Origin: Mesostigma viride
Taxonomy: Eukaryota; Streptophyta; Mesostigmatophyceae; Mesostigmatales; Mesostigmataceae
DNA length: 64,000 nucleotides
Reading direction: 5' to 3'
Assembly: GCA_009746045.1 (NCBI GenBank)
Contig: RPFO01002145.1
Span: 1 to 64,000 of the forward strand
Below, piece by piece: positions 18,410 through 29,400 of this stretch. The first letter of the stretch is position 1, and each line of letters starts with the position of its first letter. The position numbers and the translations under genes were made by a program. The notes below the pieces were generated by a model. The model saw only the letters and a program-made list of their open reading frames with translations, was not told the DNA's origin and did not search any database.

Positions 18410-20725
18410 ACTTCATGGGGGGGGCTGGCATGCTTGCGTGGGTGTGGGGGGCCTCGCATGCGTGCGTGGGTGTGGGGGGGGCTCGCATGCGTGCGTGGGT
18501 GTGGGGGGGAGTGGCATGCATGCGTGGGTGTGGTGGGGGGCTGCCATGCATGCGTGTGGTTAGGGGGGGGCTGGCACGCGTGTGTGGGTTCGTGGGGTGG
18601 CTGCCATGCGTGCGTGGGTGTGTGGGGTGGCTGGCATGCGTACGTGGGTGTGGGGGGTGGCTGGCATGCATAAGTGGGTTTGTGATGGGCTGGCATGCGT
18701 GCGTGGGTTGGTGGGGTGGCAGGCATGCATGCGTGCATGTGGGGGGTCGCTGGCATGCATGCGTGGGTTTGTGGGGTAGCTGGCATGCAGGCGTGGGTGT
18801 GGGAGGGGTTGGCATGCATGCGTGGGTGTGGGGGGTGGCTCGCATGCGTGCGTGGGTGTGGGGGGGAGTGGCATGCATGCGTGGGTGTGGTGGGGGGCTG
18901 CCATGCATGCGTGGGGTTAGGGGGGGGCTGGCACGCGTGTGTGGGTTCGTGGGGTGGCTGCCATGCGTGCGTGGGTGTGTGGGGGGCTCGCATGCGTGCG
19001 TGGGTGTGGGGGGGGCTCGCATGCGTGCGTGGGTGTGGGGGGGAGTGGCATGCATGCGTGGGTGTGGTGGGGGGCTGCCATGCATGCGTGGGGTTAGGGG
19101 GGGGCTGGCACGCGTGTGTGGGTTCGTGGGGTGGCTGCCATGCGTGCGTGGGTGTGTGGGGTGGCTGGCATGCGTACGTGGGTGTGGGGGGTGGCTGGCA
19201 TGCATAAGTGGGTTTGTGATGGGCTGGCATGCGTGCGTGGGTTGGTGGGGTGGCAGGCATGCATGCGTGCATGTGGGGGGTCGCTGGCATGCATGCGTGG
19301 GTTTGTGGGGTAGCTGGCATGCAGGCGTGGGTGTGGGAGGGGTTGGCATGCATGCGTGGGTGTGGGGGGTGGCTGGCATGCTTGCCTGCATGTGGGGTGG
19401 GGCTGGCATGCTTGCGTGGGTGTGGGGGGGCCTCGCATGCGTGCGTGGGTGTGGGGGGGGCTCGCATGCGTGCGTGGGTGTGGGGGGGAGTGGCATGCAT
19501 GCGTGGGTGTGGTGGGGGGCTGCCATGCATGCGTGGGGTTAGGGGGGGGCTGGCACGCGTGTGTGGGTTGGTGGGGTGGCTGCCATGCGTGCGTGGGTGT
19601 GTGGGGTGGCTGGCATGCGTACGTGGGTGTGGGGGGTGGCTGGCATGCATAAGTGGGTTTGTGATGGGCTGGCATGCGTGCGTGGGTTGGTGGGGTGGCT
19701 GGCATGCATGCGTGCATGTGGGGGGTCGCTGGCATGCATGCGTGGGTTTGTGGGGTAGCTGGCATGCGGGCGTGGGTGTGGGAGGGGCTGGCATGCATGC
19801 GTGGGTGTGGGGGGTGGCTGGCATGCATGCCTGCATGTGGGGTGGGGCTGGCATGCGTGCGTGGGTGTGGGGGGGGCTCGCATGCGTGCGTGGGTGTGGG
19901 GGGGGCTCGCATGCGTGCGTGGGTGTGGGGGGGAGTGGCATGCATGCGTGGGTGTGGTGGGGGGCTGCCATGCATGCGTGGGGTTAGGGGGGGGCTGGCA
20001 CGCGTGTGTGGGTTGGTGGGGTGGCTGCCATGCGTGCGTGGGTGTGTGGGGTGGCTGGCATGCGTACGTGGGTGTGGGGGGTGGCTGGCATGCATAAGTG
20101 GGTTTGTGATGGGCTGGCATGCGTGCGTGGGTTGGTGGGGTGGCTGGCATGCATGCGTGCATGTGGGGGGTCGCTGGCATGCATGCGTGGGTTTGTGGGG
20201 TAGCTGGCATGCGGGCGTGGGTGTGGGAGGGGCTGGCATGCATGCGTGGGTGTGGGGGGTGGCTGGCATGCATGCCTGCATGTGGGGTAGGGCTGGCATG
20301 CGTGCGTGGGTGTGGGGGGGGCTGCCATGCGTGTGTCGGGGGGCTGGCATGCGTGGGTGGTTGGCGGGGGGAGTGGCATGCATGCGTGGGTGTGGTGGGG
20401 AGCTGCCATGCATGCGTGGTTTTAAGGGGGGGCTGGCACGCGTGCGTGGGTTCGTGGGGTGGCTGCCATGCGTGCGTGGGGGTGGGGGGTGGCTGGCATG
20501 CGTAAGTGGCTGTGGGGGTTGCTGGAATGCATAAGTGGGTTGTGGGGTGGCTGGCATGCGTGCGTGGGTGTGGGGGTGGCTGGCATGCGTGCGTGGATTG
20601 GTGGGGTGGCTGGCATGCATGCGGGCATGTGGGGGGTGGCTGGAATCCATGCGTGGGTTTGTGGGGTATAGCTAACATGTGTGCGTGGGTGTGGGAGGGG
20701 CTGGCATGCATGCGTTGGTTGACAT
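18410..20725. repeat. GCATGC-rich minisatellite with higher-order repeats
   Basis: Subunits of about 35-40 bp, built on GGCATGCATGCGTGGGTG with G runs, form higher-order blocks. Identical short landmark ORFs start at 18,582, 19,116, 19,561 and 20,006, giving block lengths of 534, 445 and 445 bp. Open frames of up to 536 codons on both strands arise only from the lack of stop codons in the unit and are not called as genes. The array degrades towards 20,300-20,700. Confidence 0.9.
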
Positions 20726-20729
20726 GCCA

Positions 20730-22310
20730 TGGATGAAAAACGCCAAGAAGAGTATATGGCCCCGCTGCCACCAAAAATCACCTGGTTGATCAACCAAGGG
20801 GATAGCCTGCACAGTGAGACACAAACACAGCAGACCCAGCAAAGCAAAATTCAGGTTGTAAGCGAGTGGAGATTACTTTTGACATGCTTGATGAAGAAAT
20901 ATATAACACACCTTCTATTGTCACACCTTCTATAAACAAATGGTTGATTGATCACCTTATACACCACGTAAACATGCTACCAGACGCGCTCTTCAGTCCA
21001 GTCAAAATCCACGTGCAAAGCAAGTCAGCTTACGCAGAAAGCACCATGAATGTCAGCCAGTACAGCAGTAAATGACGCCCCAAACCCGTGACCAGGCAAG
21101 CATCCAGAGGGGCTTTCACCGCCCAGTATATTCCAGAAAAAAGCATCACAGATCCTTGGGCAACGGACGTTCACACAGGACATGCGAAGGACCATGAAGA
21201 TGGCGTCCTGCACGGCTAAGAAAATAAAACGCAGACCCTTGCTACGCTATGTCTTTGCTGCGACTAGGTGGATTCGGCGAAATGGAAAGAACGCAACCAT
21301 GAAAATGCATCAGAAAGAGAGCAGGTACTACCCCGGTCATCGAAACAAACGCCTCACCATCGGCATCGCCGGTTACGTCCCGTGGCAAAAAATCCAGCGT
21401 TCTTTCCAATATGATGTGGCGACAGCAGAAGCTCGTTGGCCACACCCCAAGCCTTCCACGAACAGCAAACTGATTTCACTAGGCACCCAATACGTAAAGC
21501 AGTTAAGCATGATACTACAATACCTAAATCTACAACGACATTCCATTTCCAGGTCGCCATAGCGACACGGACCTCTCCCACGCAGGTATCACTCCGTTGA
21601 CGCACCTCCAGCTCAGAAAATTTCGCACTTGCTCTTCAAACATAAAATTTTGACGTATAAAACCATGGCTGCGCATTCCCCATCCCAATTTTCTAGCCTA
21701 CGTTGCCTGCCATCGCCAGCCAGCACAAGGAAAATTGCTCGCGCAGCACGTCACTTTGTTTTTCGCCCCGAGCATGCCGCACGCTTTGCCAATAATTCCC
21801 AGTTCCCACTGCTATTTCGCCCCACCCTGACTGAACGCCAGTTCGGCTCTGAACCTTCCAACCGTCCTGCAAATTTGATCCATGCGTTCAGAAAATCGCA
21901 TTCCATTCACGTTGTGGCCGTTATTCGAGCGCGTTATTCGAAACGGCGTGCACCGGTTGGTCCCCGTCCAAAGTGGTGCAACGGGAAACTGTGAAAAGTT
22001 TTAGTACAGATATCGGTTCGCCAGTAGCTTGTTTGACGCTTAAAAAAGTCAACGTGCCGTAATTCCTGAGGCCGCGCGGATTGGCGAGACGCCCCACCTG
22101 CCCGCAAAAGTCTGAACATGTTCAGCGTTTCAGCACCCGTTCAGGAAACTCGAGAATCGATCTCCAAGGTTTGGGGATTTTCTTTGTACTACGCCGATTG
22201 GCCATCTCGCTACGGTCCTGTACGTCGTCCGCTCCCGCGCTAGGGGGCGCGGGGGACGGCCCCACCTTCGGCCTACGGCCTCGGCCAAAGTTTTCGGGCT
22301 TCATAAATCG
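20730..22310 (+). repeat. Ancient diverged copy of the A tail plus B composite
   Basis: The order of words matches module A: CCCCGCTG..CACCTGGTTGA; GTCCAGTCAAAATCCACGTG; AAGCAAGTCAGCTTA; a stretch beginning CGACACGGACCTCTCCCACG; and TATAAAA at 21,656 followed by ATTCCCCATCCC. Past 22,080 it has B-like words (CTGAACATGTTCAG and ACTCGAGAATCGATCT). Divergence is far greater than among copies 1-3. Its upstream minisatellite occupies the position of the TGGC tracts. A 121-codon ORF at 21,629-21,994 begins upstream of the TATA box; I assign it no function. Confidence 0.7.
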
Positions 22311-22352
22311 TAGTTACATTAGGGGACAGTACAACAACAACAACAAGAGTAA

Positions 22353-22382
22353 AGTACAGTACAGTACAGTACAGTACAGTAA
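22353..22382. repeat. ACAGT pentanucleotide microsatellite
   Basis: About five to six GTACA units in a row, following a short CAA run. Confidence 0.9.
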
Positions 22383-22633
22383 CCACTGTAGATTCCTTCA
22401 GGGACACGTTATCCAACTTGTCGGTGTTGTTGTTGTAGGCTTGTTGCCCACGCCTGAGCAGAGATTTGAAAAGGCCGAGGGGCGAGGGCACCCCAATTTA
22501 GGCACAACTAGGTGTTTGGCTATTTGTGGCATACCTGGGTTCACTTAACTGGGATAACCTATGTATACAGTATGGAAATAGAAAAAACACCCATTTCACC
22601 GGAAAGGTCAAAGGCCGAGGGCCACAGATGTAC

Positions 22634-22710
22634 AGTCATTCACGCCTTAAGTTGGGTTCGAGGGGTCAACCCAACTTAAGGCGTGAACCCAACTTAAGGC
22701 GTGAATGACT
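22634..22710. repeat. 26-bp perfect inverted repeat with 25-nt loop
   Basis: 22,634-22,659 and 22,685-22,710 are perfect reverse complements. Their core is ACTTAAGGCGTGAA. Extra copies of the same word lie in the loop and at 22,808-22,858. The surrounding 22,311-22,860 has no gene. Confidence 0.85.
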
Positions 22711-22860
22711 CTACTAAATTCTACTAATTTGAACTTAAGATACTGAAACATAGTACTTTGAACTCTTGTAAACTACTTTGAACTTAGAACGCCGGAATTC
22801 AATTCGACCTAACTTAAGGCGTGAACCCAACTTAAGCCAACCCAACTTAAGGCGTGAATG

Positions 22861-23485
22861 CGGAACCACAGACAAAGGCCAAGGGCCAGGACACTGAACA
22901 GCATGCCATCACAAACAGACAAGAACCAAGGATACTCAGCGGGGACATGTACGGTTGCATCATTGGATACACCCGCGTTGGTACAACAGCGTTGTAACAA
23001 CACGTTATTCCTGTGCAATGCAACTCACCGTTCCTGTACAACCCAATTACAACTAACCGTAAGTACTCGGATGTGCCGGCGATGGCGCTGTGCAAGTACA
23101 CGTAGATCACAACCCTAACTTACAAAAGCGACGCGCTGCCCACGGACCGTTGGACGTGATAGGAACATGAAGTCCCCGATCGCCATGCAAGGCAACTAGG
23201 CAACTAATGTCAGCAGATCGCTCCGCTGCTAGCATTGACTCCCCCAGTCCCTATGGATGGGCTATGGAGGTTCGGGCGATTCGGACGATAGAGGCCATAG
23301 CAGCAAACATCGCAAAGAGATGTCGGGATTGGTAGCGTAAGCTACAGCATTGCCGCGGCGCGGAGTATTCGGAGTTGCCGATTTTAGGAATCGCCCGCGG
23401 GCGTGATCAATAAAATTCTAGCGAAATTGGGAACATTATAACTACCTGCGCCACCGGGCGTAGTTGGGACTTCAGCTCCCTCGCC
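22861..23485 (+). promoter_or_regulatory. 5' flank of the TPR-hydrolase gene
   Basis: No coding region is recognised here. It must hold the promoter and 5' leader of the gene starting at 23,486. A CAATAAAATTC stretch lies about 75 bp upstream of the ATG, but no convincing TATA box is seen at a standard distance. Confidence 0.3.
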
Positions 23486-26400
23486 ATGGATTTCGAAGGG
23501 CACAAGCAAGCTGGGAACAAGGCTCTTAAAGAAGGTCGCTTTGAGGAAGCCATTAATTTCTACGCAAGCGCACTACAACTCGCAAAAGAGCCCCACGAAG
23601 AAGCAGCCGTGTACAGCAATAAGTCGCTAGCCTACCTTCGACTGGGCGACGCTGCAAAGGTGAGCTCCACATGTCGCATCAGAAACTCCTCTGGTTTGCA
23701 AGCAATCACACCGTGTTCTTTGCTCCAGTGTGATAGAGTATTCTGCTTGGATAGACACGCAGTTATGGAGACAGATGCGGTTGCGATTGCTAGGCGTAAT
23801 TTCGCACCCGGCGCCTCGGTATGCATGCGGGGCACCGAGGGCTTCGGTAATCAGGCTCCTTTAGTCTCGTAGTAGGCGCCTCCTCGGCACGGTCCGGCGC
23901 CTCAGTTATTGCCCGCCAAAACTGCTTGTGCCTAACGTCCTCCCTGCACGACCGGATCTGGATTCCGGTTTTTTCCAGACCCGCACGTGCCCACCAGGCA
24001 ATTGACTTTGTGAATGGCGTGGCAGATCTAGAAATCAAGCCATTGGCATTTCTCAAAGCCAGGGTACGTGTCTGGCTTTGCCGTTCGATTCTTGCTGGAG
24101 AAGAAATGCCCAAGTCCCGTGTTCCCCTGATACCCGTTGCATGGGATGCTGGATTTGTTGTTCGTTGCATCCCATCACATAGCCACGTGACGACCCATGT
24201 TACTAGTATGCAAGTTGACTACTGACAGCTGACGCAACACCAGGGTCCGCACTGCACTGCCCACAAGCCTGAACGCAGTTACACCGTGATGACTCCTGTT
24301 CCGTATTATGGCAGCCAAATGCTTGGTTAGGGTCAGCATGGCTTTGCCGGTAGGCTTGCCTGCGGTGCATCCTGGCAGGCTTGCCTGCGGTGCGTCACTG
24401 GTCGGCTTGCCTGCGGTGCATCGCTGGTCGGCTTGCCTGCTGGTCGGTGGGCCGTAGGTCTCGTCTGCATGATGGACACCAGCGTGGTGTGTATGCCAGT
24501 ATATATGGGCTGCATGCTGCAGCTGCCACACATGCACCGCTCTTCCTAGTAGCACCCTTCCAAGAGCTGCCTGACTGCCTGCCTCATGTGCTCCACCTGT
24601 CATCGTCTATGTTGGCCACTGTGTCTATTTTGGCACTGTGCCTGTGCCAGGCGCTGGAATTGGCGGAGAAAGCGACCAAAGCGAGCGAGGACTGGCCAAA
24701 GGTGGGTGCCTGGTGGGGCCATGGCGGCATCGATGCTGTATGAGAGGTTTAGGGTTTAGCCATGTGGGGCCCTCTATAAGCCGCACACCCCCATCAACAC
24801 ACAGCCTTACATCAACAACCCCATTGTTTCCTAGCATGGCTTGTTGCCAAGCAGAAGTGCTGCAACCAGCCATCCACCAGCAATGGCATTCCACCCCCCC
24901 CCCCCCCTCCCACCCACGCCATCCATCAACCAGCCCGTACACTGTCCCCCCCCCCCCCCCCCATCCTTCAGCGATAGCTCTTGTCTTCCCCCACCCCCCG
25001 CCTCCCACACCTGTTTATATGGACCGTCCTGAACCGTGTGGAGGACGTGTAAACACATGGTGACGTGCAATCACGTGGGAGGACGTGTAATCACATGGGA
25101 CCATGTGTGAGTGGGCTTTTCTTATCTGGCTGCGCAGGGCTATTTCCGGAAAGGGGAGGCGCTCGCGGCGCTGGGTCGGCACGAGGACGCCGTCACCGCA
25201 CTGGCGCACGCGGCCAAGCTGGTGCGCATGCCCGGCCCCACCTTTCGTTTCGCCTTTCCTTCGTTTCCTTCGTTTCCTGTGCTTTCTTTGTTTCCGTTGC
25301 ATTCGTTGTGTTCGTTGTGTGGTTGCGGTGTTTGCTCGGTGTCTTCTAACGGTATCCACCGTTGTGTGTTTGCGCTGTTTGCTCAGTGTCTTCTGGTACC
25401 CACCGTTGTATGTTTGCGCTGTTTGCTCGGTGTCTTCTGGTACCCACCGTTGTGTGTTTGCGGTGTTTGCTCGGTGTCTTCTAACGGTATCCACCGTTGT
25501 GTGTTTGCGCTGTTTGCTCGGTGTCTTCTGGTACCCACCGTTGTATGTTTGCGCTGTTTGCTCGGTGTCTTCTGGTACCCACCGTTGTGTGTTTGCGGTG
25601 TTTGCTCGGTGTCTTCTGGTACCCACCGTTGTGTGTCTGCGCTGTTTGCTCGGTGTCTTCTGGTATCCACCGTTGTGTGTTTGCGCTGTTTGCTCGGTGT
25701 CTTCTGGTACCCACCGTTGTGTGTTTGTGCTGTTTGCTCGGTGTCTTCTGGTATCCACCGTTGTGTGTTTGCGCTGTTTGCTCGGTATCTTCTGGTAGCC
25801 ACCGTTGTGTGTTTGCGCTGTTTGCTCGGTGTCTTCTGGTATCCACCGTTGTGTGTTTGCGCTGTTTGCTCGGTGTCTTCTGGTATCCACCGTTGTGTGT
25901 TTGCGCTGTTTGCTCGGTGTCTTCTGGTGTCCACCGTTGTGTGTTTGCGCTGTTTGCTCGGTGTCTTCTGGTGTCCACCGTTGTGTGTTTGCGCTGTTTG
26001 CTCGGTGTCTTCTGGTATCCACCGTTGTGTGTTTGCGCTGTTTGCTCGGTGTCTTCTGGTGTCCACCGTTGTGTGTTTGCGCTGTTTGCTCGGTGTCTTC
26101 TGGTGTCCACCGTTGTGTGTTTGCGCTGTTTGCTCGGTGTCTTCTGGTATCCACCGTTGTGTGTTTGCGCTGTTTGCTCGGTGTCTTCTGGTGTCCACCG
26201 TTGTGTGTTTGCGCTGTTTGCTCGGTGTCTTCTGGTGTCCACCGTTGTGTGTTTGCGCTGTTTGCTCGGTGTCTTCTAACGGCATCCACCGACCAGCGAA
26301 CGGCAACAGTCTCACGCACGCAGATCACCTATCAGGCACGAGCTGCACACTTCACCCTTGTCTTCCTGACGGTGCCTTGGATGGCAGGATCCCAAGAATA

Positions 26401-29400
26401 CCATACGCCCTCGGTCCAACCCCTTTTGTCTCCTCTTAAATGCCCCCCCTCTTTTCCCTCCTTATGCAATTGCGTGCGCAGGACCCCGAGTTCACCTTAG
26501 GCCCTCTGTCAACCCCTCTGTTAACCTCTTTCACAGCCTCGCTCTCGCCCTTCCTATTCAATGGCGCGCACAGGACCCCAAGGATACCTTCATCGCGCGG
26601 CGCATCCAAGAGATACGCGACGAACAGCACGGCTTCTATTTCCGGCAGGTGAGCCGCCAGATGTACATGGGAGGGTGTCCGGGTGGCAAGATGGCGGACC
26701 ATTATCCTCAATCCGGAACTTTTTCTTGCGCTCCTTACCCTTCCCCATGTTCAATGGGGTGCCCTATATGGGCGCAAACGGATGCCGTGGACCACATAAA
26801 TGACTTTCCTTTGCCTTTGTAACTTGATCTTTCGATAGTTTGATTTCTAGACCACCCATTCTTTCTTCCACTTCGATTCCTTCCCAGTGGGCAGGTACCC
26901 TTGACAGCCTGACCACCACCCTCCTCTTGCCTCTAGAACTATACATACCACCCCCCTGAATGAGGCATGGCTCGCGTGAAGCCTGGCCCACCGATCTGAC
27001 GCACGCACACACGCACCCACACCTGCGCCAATGCAACTTTCACATGCATGGTGTGGAACACTTGTTGCAACGCCCTCAGCTGTCCCCTGGAGAGGACTTC
27101 TGCCTGCAGGCGTCCAACTTCATCGAACAGCAGGTACGTCCCCAGGGAGGAGGCGAGTGTGCGCAGGGTCATGAGCAGCTTGACAGCTGACAGGTGTCCG
27201 TACCACCACCCCGCTGGCGCGGGTGACAGGAGCCATGGGTGTCCATCGGAGATGTGCGCTATGCGGCTCCTTGATCGTGAGCGAGTCGAGCCCAGCCTTT
27301 GGCTGCGTACCAAAGCTGGAAGCTGTGTCAATTTTGTTCACCGTACTTGGCCAAATCCGATAAATCCACTGGGAAAATAAGCATTGTCAAGGTACTGGTG
27401 GAGGTCAGGAGGCATTAGACCTTGCCTCCTGCTTGTCCCCTTGTCCTCCTACTTGTCCCCTGCCCCTGTTTCACCCCCCACCCTCTCGCTCATGCCCCCA
27501 GATGTTCTCAAGCGCCATCCACAGGGATTCTCGTTCTCATCTCGTTGGCCCCATCCTGCCCTGCTTTGCCCCACCCTTCCTCCTTTTCGCCTGTTGGCCT
27601 TTCGGCCTTTTCGCCTGTCTCCTTTTGGCGTCACAACGCCCTGGCAGGTGTTCTCCAGCGCGATCCAGATGAAAAACTTCATCTACCTTGTCGGCGACGC
27701 GCGCACCAAGGAGTGCGTGGTGGTCGACCCTGCCTGGGACGTCAAGGTAGGTCCGGTGAATGTTATGATCAGGGGCATAGATGCGGGGCAGAGGATGTGA
27801 TTAGGGATGTAAATGTGGGGTAGGTCATGTGACTAGGGACGTCAAGGTGGGTCTGGTGAACGTTATGATCAGGGGCATAGATGCGGGGCAGAGGATGTGA
27901 TTAGGGACGTAAATGTGGGGTAGGTCATGTGACTAGGGACGTCAAGGTGGGTCCGGTGAACGTTATGATCAGGGGCATAGATGCGGGGCAGAGGATGTGA
28001 TTAGGGATGTAAATGTGGGGTAGGTCATGTGACTTGGGACGTTAAGTTGGGGAAGATGATGTGATGCTACGGCCTCGCAAGGCAACCACCTAATAGTTAT
28101 AGTGACCAGTAGGTTTCATGCCGTAGCTTTGCGAGGCAGCCCCCTTTTCGTTCTTGTTGTGTAAAAGCATGTCGGTGATGATGCCAGGTCCTTCGGTGAG
28201 AAAAATGACGCGGAGGACCGCCCTTGGGTGGGGCTGCGGGGAGTTGGGCGCGAGGGAAAAAAGAATCCGCGACAAAGATGGGGGTGTTTGTTATGATGGG
28301 ATCGCACCGGTACTAGTATGGAATAGTCCATGGCTAGTATGGAATAGTCCATGGCTAGTATGGAATAGTCCATGGCTAGTATGGAATAGAAGCTGGGCGT
28401 GAGCTGGACTTGTGAGCCTGTGGCTTTGTAATCACTCCTTCTCTCCCTTTCTGTGCCAGTGACAAATACTTGTATTTTTTGTTCGGTGGGCGTGCCCACG
28501 CCTACAGGGCATTCGGCGATTCGTCGAGAAGGAAGGCATGCGGCTGGTGAGTGATGCACTGCAATCTTGACAACCGGCAATGGCAGGGAGTTTGTGCTGC
28601 GGTTTCTGAGTCTCTAGGAGCCAACCGCATCTCAGGAGTTCTCGTTGTCCTAACTGGCACCCCTGCACCAGAACCAGGTTAAGAACTTTGAACACCAATG
28701 CAGCTGTCGTGATGCCGGGAGGGACGGAAGATTTTTCAGGGTGTGGGATGGGAACGGGGTGAGAGACTTGGGGTGCGGATGGGGGCGAACACAGGGGAGG
28801 ACGGGGAGAGAGCATGATGAGGTCAGGACGGTCAGACGCCCCCTGGTGGAGCTCCAATTCACAAAGACAAAGATGTCTGTCTCATCATACATACAAGATG
28901 ATCATATCTATCCATACAAGATATGTGTACCATGTTTTGTACCATAAACCCCTGGCATCAATTGGTAATTTATGTCGTGCACACGCTTGGAGTAGCCATG
29001 TAGTACAACAAGTACCGTTTGTCATTACACTCGTGTCGTGATCCAAATCCCTCGACTTATTCACGCAAGGCACGGCCCCTGTGTCTGCCCCATTCCCCCC
29101 ACTCCCTATGGCTACCCGCCCCCTTGTGCCCCCCCCCCCCCCCCCGGCGTGACGCCCCAGGTGGGCGTGATTGTCACTCACTACCACTTTGACCACACGG
29201 GGGGCAAGCCGCCTCCCCCCTTCGATGCGTTTGGGATCACGGTGGAGGGGGTGCGCGAGCTGGCTGCGGAGGGCCTGCCGGTGTACGTGAACGAGGAGGA
29301 TGCGGGCACCGTGGCCACCAACAACCAGGTCCCCCTCAACGTGATGGTCAAGATGAAGGTGGGTGTCCACTGCAAGGTGGGTTTGCTTGTTGTGCAACAT

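Noticed and set aside
18361-20774. Frames up to 536 codons of His-Ala-Cys-Met-Pro repeats
   Set aside because: Minisatellite artefact: both strands and several frames are open, and there is no non-repetitive domain.
26937-27079. Longer exon 5 starting upstream (frame open from 26,960)
   Set aside because: The AG sites at 26,964 and 26,981 give the wrong phase and the strong CTCTAG at 26,936 leads into a stop. CCTCAG at 27,079 fits phase 0 and gives LSPGEDFC.
27741-28060. CRISPR-like array in intron 6
   Set aside because: The 100-bp units are repeated whole, with no constant-repeat and variable-spacer pattern, in a eukaryotic intron.
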